Counted from the stretch's first letter, positions 1 to 13,700 are shown. The stretch is 64,000 bases of DNA from Protonemura montana (GCA_947568835.1 CANOQG010000002.1:496001-560000); one strand, 5' to 3'. Program-made: numbers and translations. The notes: generated from the letters alone by a model not told the origin.

Positions 1-711
1 AGACACCAACAATATTTTTGATACTTTACTTTAATAATAATAAAACACTAAAAATTACCGTGAAAAAGACGTAGCGGGATGTAAACCTGAATTTTGAACC
101 AATATAACCCAATTTTACACGTTTTTCCTTCAGTTCTGGAGATTTCGAAAATAATTTGACATTGACGTTGACTTTGACGTTGACTTTGACGTTTAATTTG
201 GCCTAAAGATTCACTGCTGAAAAGATACATTCACGATTTCGTACACCTTGCGGTGGTGACAAAAAAGCAAACAATTGAACAAAGCTGTCAGTTTATTAGC
301 GAAATTAATTCTTTTTCACGTAAAACGATCGCAATTGAATATGTTTTCGCTCAATTACATCAACAACTTTAATACGAATGCATGAAAATGCGCCGTGGAG
401 CTCCAGGCTAGAAAAACTTGAGTATTAAAAGAATTATCAAATCGAGTTGCATCGCCTGGCTCTGAGATATCTTGCCGTCATATTTAGCAACTTTTCACCA
501 TGAAAACGATTTTAAATCGCTGTGAAAATGTCGCCTGCCAATGTAAAAGTTAATTCTGAAAAATTCTAGCCCATTTTCGTACCTTTAGAGTCTCATTTCG
601 CAATTTCCATAACCAGTAGAGCGGCCGGTTACATCCCAGCCACCCATCCACCCATATACCCACAAACTAAAAAGTTGAACATCGCAATTTAAAGCTTTTA
701 TATAAGGTTAA
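1..711 (-). mobile_element. Helitron E0, 5' terminal block only (partial)
   Basis: This is the 5' end of a Helitron whose body lies beyond the left edge of the window. Read on the minus strand it begins TTAACCTTATATAAAAGC at 711 and continues through the block shared by every element here (GGCCGGTTACATCCCAGCC region, poly-A-rich stretches). At about 155-200 it has a short GACGTTGACTTT-type 12-bp repeat. No gene is seen. The boundary at 711/712 is inferred from the ends of nested copy C. Confidence 0.8.
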
Positions 712-933
712 CTAGCAGTACCCGCTGCCTAACGGCACCTAACGATTTTGAGGGAGTGGGCATTTTGGTTTAAACGTGTCTCGAGTTTTCTTTGATGCCC
801 TATCCAAAGCCTCCTAAAAGGACCACAGCCATGCAATATCATACAATACCATAGAATACCATTGAACACCATTGAATACTATAGAATACCATAGAATACC
901 AAAGAATACCATAGAATAACATAGAAAACCAAA

Positions 934-1228
934 CACCTCATTTTAAGGGTAGAAATGATCACTACTATAAGATTATGGTGAAAGCATTTGGAAGGAGGTT
1001 AAAGAACAGAAATTCATTGGTGGATAAAGGCATTGCTGAGTGGAACGGGTTGCCTGAGAAAGTTTTTGAAAACAGGCCACCAGTTAAATTATTTAGGAAG
1101 AGAGTGTTAGAATTAAGTTAGAATATAGGTTATTATTAAGTAAATGTGTTAATATAAGTCAATGTGCCACCGAATATGTACTAATTATTCTAAGCATAAA
1201 TAAAGTTTTCATTCATTCATTCATTCAA
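934..1228 (+). mobile_element. 5'-truncated non-LTR retrotransposon (LINE) 3' end
   Basis: Unique sequence inside the decamer array. It holds the last codons of a LINE reverse transcriptase ORF, a short 3' UTR, an AATAAA signal (1199-1204) and a terminal (ATTC)n run at about 1210-1227. That layout is a severely 5'-truncated LINE insertion. A target-site duplication cannot be called because both flanks are microsatellite. It is the only element in the window on the plus strand. A CR1/L2/Jockey-type LINE is likely, but the clade is not resolved. Confidence 0.75.
936..1121 (+). pseudogene. LINE ORF2 C-terminal fragment
   Basis: An open frame of about 60 codons ends at TAG 1119-1121. It contains VDKGIAEWNGLPEKVFENRP, which matches the pattern at the C-terminus of CR1/L2/Jockey-like reverse transcriptases (a WN.LP motif followed by a short basic tail). 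The endonuclease and polymerase domains are missing, so it is a dead 5'-truncated copy. No start codon is claimed. The assignment rests on this C-terminal motif plus the AATAAA and (ATTC)n tail, not on a database search. Confidence 0.65.
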
Positions 1229-4200
1229 TACTAAAGAACACCATAGAAAACCAAACAATAACATAGAATACCAAAGAATACCATACAATACCATACAATA
1301 TCATAAAACTCCATAGAATACCAAAGTATACCATAGAATTCCATAGAATACCATATAATACCAAACAATACCATACAATACCATACAATACCATAGAATA
1401 CCAAAGACTACCAAACAATACCATACAATACCATATAATACCATAGAATACCAAACAATACCATAGAATACCATACAATAAAATACAATACCATACAATA
1501 CCATTGAATACCAAAAAATACCATAGAATACCAAACAATACCAAAGAATACCAAAGAATACAATATAACTCCATAGAATAACATAGTATAACATAGTGTA
1601 CCATAGAACACCATAGAATACCAAACAATACCATACAATACCATAAAATACCATAGAATACCATACAATATCATAGAATACCATAGAAAACCATAGAATA
1701 CCATAGAATACCATAGGATACCATAGAATGCCATAGAATACCAAAGAATAAAATACAATACCATACAATACCATACAATACCATATAATACCAAACAATA
1801 CCAATCAATACCATAGAATACCATAGAATACCATACAAAACCATACAATACCATAGAATACCATAGAATACCATAAAATACCATAGTATACCATAGAATA
1901 CCATTGAATAAAATACAATACCATACAATACCATAGAATACCATAGAATACCAAAAATACCATACAATACCATAGAATACCATACAATACCATACAATAC
2001 CATACAATACCATAGAATACCAAAGAACACCATAGAATACCAAACAATACCATAGAATACCATTGAATACATAAGAACTCCATAGAATTACATAGTATAC
2101 TATAGTATACCATAGAACACCATAGAATACCATACAGTACCATTCAATACGATAGAATTCCATAGAATACCAAACAATACCATACAATACTATAGAATAC
2201 CATAGAATACCATAGAATACCATAGAATAGAATACAATATCATAGAATACCAAAGAACCCCATATTATATCATACAATACCATAGAACTCCAAAGCATAC
2301 CATAGAATACCATAGTATACCATAGAACACCTTAGAATACAATATAATATCATAGAATACCATAGAACCCCATAGAATACCATAGAATACCAAAGAATAC
2401 CATAAAATGCCATAGAATACCATAGAATATCATAGAATACTATAGAATATCATAGAATACCAAAGAATACAATACAACTTCATAGAATACCATAGAATAC
2501 CAGAGAATGCCATAGACTTCCATAGTATATTATAGAATAGCATAGAACTCCATAGGATACCATAGAATACCATAGAATACTATAGAATACAATAGAAAAC
2601 CATAGAATACCGTAGAAGACTATAGAATACCAAACAATATCATAGAATACCATATAACTCTATAAAATACCATGGAATACCAAAGAATACCAAAGAATAC
2701 CAAAGAATACCATAGAATACCATAGAATACCATAGAATACCATAGAACACCATAGAATACCATAGAACACCATGGAACACCATAGAATACCATTGAATAC
2801 CATGGAAAAACCATAGAATACTATAGCATACCATAGAATACCATAGAATACCGAAGAACACCATGGAACACCATAGAATACCATAGTATATCATAAAAAC
2901 ACCATAGAACACAATAGAATACCATAAAACACCATAGAACACCATAGAACACCAAAGAATACCATTAACTCCATATTATACCATAGAACTCCGTAGAATA
3001 TTATAAAATACCATAGAATACCATTGAATACAATAGAATACCATAGAAGACCATATTATATTATATAATACAAAAGAATACCATAGAATACCATAGAATA
3101 CCGTAGAAGACCATATAATTCCATACAATATCATAGATTACCATAAAACTCCATTGAATACCTTTAAATACCATAGAATACCATAGAATACCATAGAATA
3201 CCAAAGAATACCATAGATTACCATAGAACACCATAGAACACCATAGAACACACTAGAACACCATAGAAAACCATAGAATACCAAAGAATACATTAGAATA
3301 CCATACAATACCATACAAAACCATACAATACCATAGAAATTCATAGAATATTATAGAATACCATAGAATACCATAGAATACCATAGAATACCATAGAACA
3401 CCATAGAACACCATAGAACACCATAGAACACAATAGAATACCATAGAAAACCAAAGAATACCATAGAATACTGTCGAATACTAAAGAATACCATACATTT
3501 TCATTCAATACCATACAATATCAAACAATAATATTAAATACCATCCAAAAACATCCAATACCAAAGAATACCATACATAACAATAAAATACCATACAATA
3601 CCATGCAGTATAATACAATCATATACAATTAGATACAATGTCGAGATCAATCAAGTGACTCTTTTGTATCTTGCTAGCCGAAAACCAACAATATTTTTGA
3701 TACTTTACTATACTTAAACACTTTTAAATCATCGTGAAAAAGACGTAGCGGCATGTAAAACTGTATTTGAACAATAGAAGCCAATTTCGCACGTTTTCCG
3801 TTCAGTTTTGGAGATTTTGAAATTGAATTTGACATTGACGTTGACTTTGACGTTTAAATTTGACGTTTGAATTTCCTGAATGCACTGCCGAAAAGATACA
3901 TTCACGATTTCGTACACCTTGCCGTGGTGTCAAAAAAGCAAACAATTGATCAAAGCTGTCAGTTTATTAGCAAAATAAATTCTTTTTTCACGTTAAACGA
4001 TCGCAATTGAATGTGTTTTTGCTCAATTACATCAACAACTTTATTACAAATGCATGAAAAATAACCGTGGAGCTCAAGGCTAGAAAAACTTGAGTATTAA
4101 AAAAGTTATAAAATCGAGCTGCATCGCCTGGCTCTGAGATATCTTGCCGTCATATTTAGCAACTTTTCACCATGAAAACGATTTTTAATCGCTGTGAAAA

Positions 4201-4391
4201 TGTCGCACGCCAATGTAAAAGTTAATTCTGAAAAATTCTAGCCCATTTCCGTACGTTTTTAGTCGAATTGCGCAATTTCTATAAACAGTAGAGCGGCCGG
4301 TTACATCCCAGCCACCCACCCAGCCAGCCAGCCAGCCACCCACAAACTAAAAAGTTGAACATCGCAATTTAAGGCTTTTATATAAGGTTAA

Positions 4392-7300
4392 CTAGCAGTA
4401 CCCGATGCCTAACGGCACCTTACGATTTTGAGGGAGTGGGCATTTTGGTTTAAACGTGTCTCGAGTTTTCTTTGATGCCCTATCTAAAGCCTCTTAAAAG
4501 GACCACAGCCATGCAATACCATGCAATACCATAGAATATCATAAAATACCATAAAAAACCATTCAAAACCAAAGAAACCCTAAGAAAACTATAAAATTCC
4601 ATTCAATACAATACAATACCATAAAATACCATAGAATACCAAACAAACCCGTTAAATACTAAACAATATCATACAATACCAAAGAGTACCTAAAATACCA
4701 TACAATACCATACAATACCATACAATACCATAGAAAACCTAAGAATGGCAAACTATATCATCGAATACAATTCAATTCCTAACAACACCATAAAGTACCT
4801 TATAATACCATTGTAATCCATAGAAACTCATAAAATACCAGAGGATACCAAACAATACCATAAAATAATATAGAAACCCATGGAACCCATGGAATACCAT
4901 ACCATTCCATACAACATCATAGACTACCAAATAATACAATCGAACACCTCCAAATACCATAGAGAACCATATTATTTCAGAGAAACCCTCAAAATTTTAT
5001 AGAATACCATCCAAAAACATTTAATACCATACACTTCCAAACAAAACCAAACAATACCATAAAATACCAAAGCATATCAAAGAATACCATAGAATACCAA
5101 AGAATACCATAGAATACCATACACTACCATAGAATACCATACAATATCAAAGAATACCATACTATATCATATAATACTATAGAACTCCATAGAATACCAT
5201 AGGACAACATAGAATACCATAGAATACCATAGAATACCATATAATATCATAGAACACCATAGAACTCCATAGAATACCATAGAATACCATAAAATACCAT
5301 AGAATACCATCGAATACCATACAATACCATAGAATACCATAGAATACCATAGAACACCAAAGAACACCATGGAACACCATAGAATACCATAGTATACCAA
5401 AGAATACCATAGAACACAATAGAATACCATAAAACACCATAGAACACCATAGAACACCATAGAATACCATTAACTCCATAAAATACCATAGAATTCCGTA
5501 GAATATTATAAATTACCATAGAATACCATTGAATACCATAGAATACCATAGAATACCATATAATATAATATAATACAAAATAATACCATAGAATACCATA
5601 GAATACCGTAGAAGACCATAGAATACCATACAATATCATAGAATACCATATAACTCCATATAATACCATTAAATACCATATAATACCATATAATACCATA
5701 AAATACCATACAGTTCCATACAATACCATACAATATCATAGAATACCATAGAACTTCATAGAATATTATAGAATAACATAGAATACCATAGAATACCATA
5801 GAATACCATAGAACACTATAGAACACAATAGAATACCATAAAACACCATAGAACACCATAGAACACCATAGAATACCATTAACTCCATATAATATTAAAG
5901 AACTCCATTGAATACCATAGAACACCATAGAATACCATAGAATATCATAGAATACCAAAGAACTCTATAGAATACCATAGTATATAATAGAATACTATAG
6001 AACTCCATAGAATACCAAAGAATACCATAGAATACCATAGAATACCATAGAATACCATAGAACTCCATAGAATACCATAGAATACCATAGAATACCATAG
6101 AATACCATAAAATACCAAAGAATACCATAGAATACCATACAATATCATAGAATACCATAGAACTCCATAGAATACCATAGAATACCATAAAATACCATAG
6201 AATACCATAGAATACCATAACATACCATAGAATACCATAGAATACCATAGAACACCAAAGAAAACCATAGAATACAATAGAATACCATAGAATACCAAAG
6301 CACACCAAAGAACACCATAAAACACCATAGAATACCATAGAATACCATAAAACACCATAGAACACCATAGAACACCATAGAATACTATTCACTCCATATA
6401 ATACCATAGAACTCAGTAGAATATTATAATATACCATAGAATACCATTGAATACCATAGAATACCATATAACTCTAAAGAATACCATAGAATACCATTAA
6501 ATACCATACCATACCATAAAATACCATACAATACCATAGAATATCATAGAATACCATAGCACTTCATAGAATACCATATAATATCATAGAATACCTTCGA
6601 ACTCCATAGAATACCATAGAATACCATAAAATACCATAGAATACCATAGAATACCATAAAATATCATAGAATACCATAGAATACCATAGAACACCAAAGA
6701 GTACTATAGAACACAATAGAATACCATAGAATACCATAGCACACCCAAGAACACCATAGAACACCATAGAATACCATAGTATACCATAGAATATCATAAC
6801 ATACCAGGGCACTCCATAGAATACCATAGAATACGATAGAATACCATAGAATACCATACAATACCATAGAACACCATAGAATACCAAACAATACCATAGA
6901 ATACCATAGAACTCCATACAATACCATACAATATCATATCATACAAAAGATATCGATAGAATACCATAGAATACCAAACAATACCATAGAATACCATAGC
7001 ACTCTATAGAATACCATAGAATACCATAGCACCCCATAGAATACCATAGAATACCATTGAATACCATAGAATACCATAGAACTCAAAAGAATACCATAGA
7101 TTACCATAAAACTCCATACAATACCATACAATACCATAGAACACCATTGAATACCATAGAATACCATAGAATACAATAGAATACATAGAATACCAAAGAA
7201 TACCATAGAACACCATAGAATATCATATAACTCCATAGAATATCATAGAACTCCATAGAATACCATAGAACTCCATAGAACTCCATTGAATACCATAGAA

Positions 7301-8736
7301 TACCATAGAATACCTTAGAATATCAATGTATACCATAGAACACCATAGAATACCATAGAATAACATAGAATGCCATACAATATCATACAATAACACCTTG
7401 TACCATAGACTTCCAAAGAACACCATAAAGTGCTGTACAATATTATACAATTCCATAGAAAACCATATGAAACTAAGATTGCGTATTTGGATTAGATTTG
7501 ATAAAACTGCAATCTGTCATTAATGACGTTTTGAATTTAAATACCTGTTGAATGATCACGGCATTCTCGAAAATAAAATAAAAATCCACGGCGTCCTGAT
7601 TCGATGAAAGATATCTGTCAAATGTTTATCTTTGATCTGTCAATGTCACTCTAAATCTAGTTTTGGCTAAATTATCAATAAAAAACTAATTAAGTGTGTT
7701 TTGTTTGTTTAAAAACCCTATTTAATGTCTTAAAGACCTGCAAAGAAAGTTAGGATTGTTATTGATTTACATAATTGTCACAAATATCATTGATGGCTTG
7801 GAATCAACTGTGTGATCTTGTCTAGGCAGGGGATGAAGAAAAATCGTCGTATTTTCACGACATTTCTCGTCATTCGTATACTATTTACAATAAATATCTT
7901 TAAATATGTTTACAAAAGATTCCAATAGTTGTGTTAATAGATTGTTTAACTTTACAAACCTTTTTGACGTGTAAATAATCTCCACAAGAATGCCACGGGC
8001 TTGTCAAGTGGCTATTTTTCATCTTGCTTGCCAAGACACTAACAATATTTTTGATACTTTACTATAATAATGCACTTTGAAATTACCGTGAAAAAGACGT
8101 AGCGGGATGTAAACCTGAATTATGAACCAATGTAAGCCAATTTCACACGTTTTTCCTTCAGTTCTGGAGATTTCGAAAATAATTTGACATTGACGTTGAC
8201 TTTGACGTTTGAATTTGACGTTTAATTTGGCCTGATAATCCACTGCTGAGAAGATACATTCACGATTTCGTACACCTTGCCGAGGTGACAAAATAGCAAA
8301 CATTTGAACAAAGCTGTCAGTTTATTAGCAAAATTAATTCTTTTTCACGTGAAACGATCGCAATTGAATATGTTTTCGCTCACTTACATCAACAACTTTA
8401 ATACGAATGCATGAAAATGCGCCGTGGAGCTCCAGGCTAGAAAAACTTGAGTATTAAAATAATTATCAAATCGAGCTGCATCGCCTGGCTCTGAGATATC
8501 TTGCCGTCATATTTAGCAACTTTTCACCATGAAAACGATTTTAAATCGCTGTGAAAATGTCGCCTGCCAATGTAAAAGTTAATTCTGAAAAATTCTAGCC
8601 CATTTCCATACGTTTTGAGTCTAATTTCACAATTTCCATAACCAGTAGAGCGGCCGGTTACATCCCAGAGACCCACCTACCTACCCACAAACTAAAAAGT
8701 TGAACATCGCGATTTAAAGCTTTTATATAAGGTTAA
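4392..8736 (-). mobile_element. Helitron E2, non-autonomous
   Basis: The 3' end is at 4392 (CTAG and hairpin), followed by a 3' segment almost identical to that of E1, the decamer array (about 4511-7470), and a long 5' region (7471-8736). The 5' region includes the roughly 550-bp segment 7475-8030, also present in E3, E5 and E6. This segment is a diverged relative of the sequence next to the ATGCT array in autonomous copies (for example 21840-22200). No gene is seen. Confidence 0.82.
4511..7470. repeat. Decamer microsatellite in E2
   Basis: The same ATACCATAGA-type array as in E1, more degenerate at its left end (4511-5050). It contains a longer marker block at about 5880-6010 (including the rare run AGTATATAATAGAATAC) that recurs in E4 near 42740 and 43165, so larger segments are shared between elements. 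Open frames in it are array artefacts. Confidence 0.95.
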
Positions 8737-8764
8737 CTAGCAGTACCCGATGCCTAACGGCACC
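8737..8764 (-). other. Helitron 3' terminus with hairpin (copy A)
   Basis: On the minus strand the sequence reads GGTGCC-GTTA-GGCATC, then GGGTACTG, then CTAG. That is a 6-bp stem with one G-T pair, a 4-nt loop, an 8-nt spacer and a CTRR-type end. This is the canonical Helitron termination signal. The same structure starts each element at 712, 4392, 23025, 36590, 41287, 44626, 47339, 48115 and 62880. Confidence 0.88.
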
Positions 8765-9719
8765 TGTTGTTCTTATCCCTAGTGGTTTTATTTTAGTATA
8801 TTAGTATTGTCTTTGAACTTGGATTAACAATTACAAATAGCTCACTACTGTTTTTCTAGTACCCTATGCCCATAGGGCATATGCCGATAGGATAGATCAT
8901 GACAAAAATATATGGGCCTAGGCCAAAATCTAGTCCCTAAGCCCTGGGACCGAACTGAGACTTTACACTTAATGTAGCCTCTACGCATACATTTAAGAAA
9001 CTTTTATGGGACAACAAAATAAAGTACTGAAAAAATGGCAAGAAAACAAAGTATTGTGCCCTTACGACTTGATATACCATACTATGCCTGATTTCCGCCA
9101 GTACTTTCAACGATGATGGCTAACCAGCAGCATTGCTTATAAGGACACAACCATTTGGTGTGCTTTTTGGACAGAAAGGAATCATTACAAATATTTTTGG
9201 TTTGGTTTCAGTGACGAAGGTTTTTTTTTGAAGATTAAACACACAAAAAATGTACCTATTCATTACTGTAATTTTTATTTGCCAATATTATGATCATTTT
9301 TACAAATATAAGAAATATTCACATGTTTACGACGATTTGCGTTGAAAACTTTGACCATTTGAAAGCAACAGTCAATGCAGACCAGCCATGTCGCAGTATC
9401 GCCACTGTTCATTCGTAATTGAAAGTAATCTCCGCAATGGTGCCATGAAGAAGTTCCTTCTCCACGATTGGCAGGGGGAGGGGCTGTCTAAAACAAAATA
9501 AAAATAGACGGCAAGAGAGAGGCACCATTCTTGGAGAAATGAAAAGTTTCTAAATGTATTCAAGCTGTTAAGTGAGAGAATTTTAAAAATATTTGTTATG
9601 CCGGGGCCCCCATCCCGCCCCGGCAGCATGGCGATCGTCGCACACTACATCGCCTCTGCCTTACACTATCAAAGATTGTGCAGCCCGTTGCAAGCAACAG
9701 GAATCTCTGATGTGCGGAC
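8765..9719. other. Helitron 3' non-coding region (copy A)
   Basis: Non-repetitive sequence between the 3' hairpin and the 131-bp repeats. It contains a palindrome around 8868-8885 (CCCATAGGGCAT). A module at about 8858-9070 resembles, in permuted order, 17130-17400 of the same element. The interval 9290-9480 corresponds to the small candidate exon described for copy B. No confident gene. Confidence 0.6.
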
Positions 9720-9981
9720 ATGCAAGGATTCATGCAAGGATCAACTGTGTCGGATAGGTAGGATGCATTGATCAGTTTTTAGACTGATGCAATGCTATCA
9801 TGCTTGGTGGTTAGTTGGTTTGGCATTCCAAGATGGAATCAAGAAGAGAGATGCAAGGATTCATGCAAGGATCAACTGTGTCGGATAGGTAGGATGCATT
9901 GTTCAGCTTTTAGACTGATGCAATGCTATCATGCTTGGTGGTTAGTTGGTTTGACATTCCAAGATAGAATCAAGAAGAGAG
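9720..9981. repeat. 131-bp tandem repeat, 2 units (copy A)
   Basis: Two units beginning ATGCAAGGATTCATGCAAGG at 9720 and 9851, spaced exactly 131 bp. Copy C has five units at the homologous place, B two (one split by a retrotransposon) and D one before the window ends. Frames of 75-76 codons inside the units are a by-product of the repeat. Confidence 0.93.
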
Positions 9982-10040
9982 AAACATGCAGTAAAAAGAC
10001 CGACACGAAAGTAAGATTGTGACCTTAAAAAAATTGCAAA

Positions 10041-10420
10041 CATGCAGATAGAAAACAGCAGCTTGCATAACTATTAACTACTTACTTACCAACTACTACT
10101 ACTTACTACTTAGTAACTACTTTACTAAATCTATGATATTTTTTTTTTGTTTTTTTGTTTTTTTGAACATGCATGACATGCAGATAGAAAACAGCAGGTT
10201 GCATAACTATTAACTACTTGCTTACCAACTACTACTACTTACTACTTAGTAACTACTTTACTAAATCTACGATATGTTTTTTTATTTTATTTTTTTTTTT
10301 GGAACATGCATGACATGCAGATAGAAAACAGCAGGCTGCATTTCTAATACTATTAGTTAGAAGTAACTACTTTACTAAATGTATGTACAATATACTTTTT
10401 TTTTTGTTTTTCAACAGCAT
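10041..10420. repeat. About 136-bp tandem repeat with poly-T tracts (copy A)
   Basis: Three units starting CATGCAGATAGAAAACAGCA at 10041, 10177 and 10314. Each holds a TACTACTTACTACTTAGTAA-type stretch and a long T-rich run. Copy C has six units, B three. Confidence 0.9.
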
Positions 10421-10744
10421 TCAAATTTGAAGTACCTTTACCAAATCTACGATAGGGCTATCAATTAATTTACATGCATAATTGTCTAGCTCTGGGAGGA
10501 GCAGTTCCGTTAGAGTGTCCACATGCGAGCGCAATGGTCGTGAAGTTAAAGGGCTATGCGGCGTCCGGTGCTTTATACCTGCAGCAGAAAAGCGTGTCAG
10601 CATGGTGAAATATATGGGAATTGGGTTGCTACCTGCCGTGCTAGTCACGGTTCCTGGTCTGCCCTACCTAGCCTTACTGAATTTAAATTTATCTAGGAAA
10701 TGTTACCGCTATTGCAAATGTAAGGGATAGTACAATGATAGGAT
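10421..10744. other. Conserved 3' flank of the Rep/helicase gene
   Basis: About 320 bp of non-repetitive sequence just downstream of the stop codon, almost unchanged in A, B (29161-29449) and C (50576-50862). It is probably the 3' UTR. Short frames exist on both strands (82 codons plus, 75 minus), but neither resembles a known protein and conservation is equal on both strands, so no gene is called. Confidence 0.5.
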
Positions 10745-13700
10745 TTAGGAGGAGGAGGTGTCCATTGGAACTTCTTCATCCGCATCCGATACAGCGAGTT
10801 GACTAAGCGACTGCTCAAGGGCCTGCTGGTCAGCCTCTTGATAGCCACTACGCGAGGAAGGATCCGCTGCCTGGTGGTCCGGCGCATGAATCTCGAGCAC
10901 CTCCTGGTACACGATGTTCTTGGTGAAGGTGGTGTTGCTCGAGACGATCAACTTGCCCTGCGCCTCGTTACCGGCGACTGCCACGAAGATTGAGTCCAAA
11001 GAGCGAGCCCGAGAAAGCGCCACGTATAGCTGACCGTGTCCGAATACTGGTTTTTCTAAATGAATTCCCACCCTCTTTAAAGATTGACCCTGGGCTTTAT
11101 TGATGGTCATGGCGAATGCCAGACGGATCGGAAACTGGCGCCTTGTCATCGTAAAGGGCATGCCAATGTCCGAGGGAGTTAGGTTGACTCTACATAGGAA
11201 AGTGCGTCGTCCCGCACAGCGCCCTCCGATGATCCTGCAGTCGATCACGTGCTCGTGGAGTGCAACAACGCTGAGTCGAGTCCCATTGCATAGGCCGGCT
11301 CTCACGTCGACGTTCCTCATGAGCATCACGATTGCATGAACTTTCAGACGAAGCTTGTGCGGTGGCATCCCGGATGGCGTTAATGAATTTAGATATTCTA
11401 CGGGATAATCGGTAGCCAAAACGTCGCCATCTTCGCCTTCACTGACATCGACAGTGTCGGCGCTGCAGTATTCGAACACGTCACCTTCGAGGCGCTCAAG
11501 AACGTTGTCATTGATGTTCAAAGACTCCACGTTCTTCGGGCAGAGGATGGCATGGTCTTGCATCACGGCCATCTCGGCAGCACTAATGCTCGTGCCGAAG
11601 ACGGCGTCAATGACGCAGTCCACGACGCATTGGACAGGTAATGCGATGGTGTCATCCGGGAGGTGGCAGTCATTCAAAATCTCGCCGTTTCCGACACGCA
11701 AGAGCCACTCGACGAACTCTACTTCGCCTGGGTTGGCGCGCATGTTCGCGCGCAGCTCGAGGGTGCGGAACAACGACCAAAGCGCGCCACGCTTAATGCA
11801 TTGCTCGACAATGGTCGTTCGGTTGCCATTTCGAACGACTGGGAGGCACTGCCTAAAATCCCCGCCGATAACGATCACCTTTCCGCCGAACGGACGCTCA
11901 TCGTTTGTCACGTCTCTTAGCGTCCGCTCGATCACGTTCAGGGCCAGCAGAGGCGCCATGGGTCCTTCATCCAAGATGATGACCTTGGCCGCCCTCAGCG
12001 AAGCGCCCTCGGCGGAGTTGGGCTTCACGCCAGACGTGCTGTTTTCCACAATCGGAACAGGCAATCGAAATCGCGAGTGGCAGGTCCTCCCTCCCTTCAG
12101 TAACGTCGCCGCAATGCCCGTCCACGCGACGGCCACGGCTCGCTCGCCTCGGGCTCGCAGCGTGCTGATGAGGGTGTTGTATAGGAAGGTCTTCCCGCTG
12201 CCGCCCGGGCCGTCCAGGTAGAAGCACCTCTGCTCGGCGTTCGGGTCGTCGATTGCTGCCATCACCGCGTCGAATGCCACGCGCTGCCTGCCGTTGAGCT
12301 TCACCACGTTCTCCTCGGCCTCTTCCCTTTCGGCGGTCTGGTCGAACTGCTCGTCGACAGCAACGATGACTGGCACTCGAGGCGCCGGCAAACCGATTTC
12401 GGCGTTGGTCAGGCGGTGTAGGGCAAGGACGGACTGGATGGAATTCAGGGCCAACTGTTCTGCCTCGATGGGGTCGTGTTCTCGGGCGAAATCTTCGCAG
12501 AAATCGCCCTTGAAACGCTCCCATAGAGACAGCGGGTCAAGAGGCTGACAGAACGCGCAAATGATAGCAAACAGCTGACGAAGTTCGTTTGGCATCTTTA
12601 TAGCAACCGCCTCCTGCAGACATTTCTGCCACTCGTCGTCGTCCATTAGAAGGTTGCGTGCGATGGCAGCTTCCTTGAAGGTAGCGTAAACCCTACCCTG
12701 GAACGTGCGCACGTCCTCGAATGAGGTGGCGCCGGCGACGTGTAGCAAAAGGAGACGAAGATGGTATCGCTCGATCTGCCGGGGCGTCACGGAGTACATT
12801 CGGCTGATGATGGAGCCGGCACCTCGCTTTCGTGGCTTCCACGCTTTGCCCTCGAAACGGAAGTGGTACGGGATGTCGATGTACTTGTACTGCCGTGCCG
12901 CCGGGTTGCTACTATTCAGCGCAAACCATGCCGTCAGCGTAGTCAGCGCAGCCCTGCCGCGTTCTGCTGCGGCTTCCTCGTCTCCAGGACGGAACGTGAC
13001 CATGTGGTCACCCTCGAGGTGGATCGCCAAACGGATGATAGTGTGCGACTTTTCGTGCATTTCAAATCCGAAAATTCTCCACGCAGCCTCTTGGGGACTC
13101 ACGTAGCGAGAGTCGATGAACTGTGAGACCTCGTCCCACACCAACTCTTGCTGGGCACCGTGCGCTGGACGTGGCTCATGATCGCCCTCCGCGGGGACAG
13201 AGACGCGGAGCTGGACCCTGGCACAGTCGTGACCTTTGTACACGTACTTGCACAGGTACTTGACCGTCTTCGCGGATCCACAGTGCTCGATGTTCAGGTG
13301 GCAGTCAAACTTGGAGCTTAAGTACTTGTTGTAAGGCACTACGTCTCGGTTGTCGACCACTCTTCCTGAGATGGTATGCGTCTGCCCGCTCTCTCGACGG
13401 CGATAGACGGTGAAACCCCCCTCGTTGACCACAGTCACATCTGTGAACGACTTGGGGAACTTCTTCTTACACTTTCCGTCCTCCATGCACACAGAGGACA
13501 TGTTCCGAGCGCCGCACGGGCCGTGGATCATCGACGACACGATGACCTTGTGCAGTCTCTCCTCGGTCACCGGATCGGGCAACTCGGCACAGATAAGTGC
13601 GTCTACCTCCTCGGGAGTGCGGATCTTGTCCTCGTCGCGAAGGATTACCAGGATGTGAGCGTGAGGGAGTCCACGTTTTTGGAACTCGATCACGTGGAAG

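Larger units (their letters stand above)
831..3650. repeat. Decamer microsatellite (ATACCATAGA)n in E1
   Basis: Imperfect 10-bp tandem repeat with frequent variants (ATACCATACA, ACACCATAGA, ATACCAAAGA, ACTCCATAGA). It is interrupted at about 934-1228 by a LINE 3' end. The minus-strand reading of the unit contains no stop in any of the three frames. This produces overlapping open frames of up to 301 codons, all repeating the same decapeptide MVFYGILWYS; these are not genes. Confidence 0.95.
712..4391 (-). mobile_element. Helitron E1, non-autonomous
   Basis: The 3' end (CTAG plus hairpin, 712-739) is followed on the plus strand by about 90 bp of unique sequence, a decamer microsatellite with a LINE fragment in it, and a 5' block from about 3650 to 4391. 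It has no Rep/helicase gene. It belongs to the short subtype, shared with E4, which lacks the roughly 550-bp segment found between array and 5' block in E2, E3, E5 and E6. The ends match those of autonomous copies A-D, so mobilisation in trans is plausible but inferred. Confidence 0.82.

Noticed and set aside
1221-7456. Long minus-strand ORFs (up to 301 codons) rich in MVFYGILWYS
   Set aside because: They occur in all three frames of a 10-bp repeat that contains no stop codon on this strand; no non-repeat domain, no consistent start. The same holds for those at 36702-48113 and 61184-61387.
9792-10022. 75-76 codon ORFs MLSCLVVSWF...CKDQLCRIG
   Set aside because: One per 131-bp tandem unit, spanning unit junctions; explained by the repeat.
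10482-10730. 82-codon plus-strand ORF conserved in A, B and C
   Set aside because: Conservation is at DNA level on both strands next to the stop codon; an overlapping minus-strand frame is equally conserved; no protein family recognised.
11454-12221. 255-codon plus-strand ORF opposite the helicase domain
   Set aside because: Antisense shadow of the conserved helicase; repeated unchanged in B and C because the sense protein is conserved; no recognisable domain.
11967-12524. 185-codon minus-strand ORF inside the Rep/helicase gene
   Set aside because: Out-of-frame shadow of the GC-rich helicase segment.
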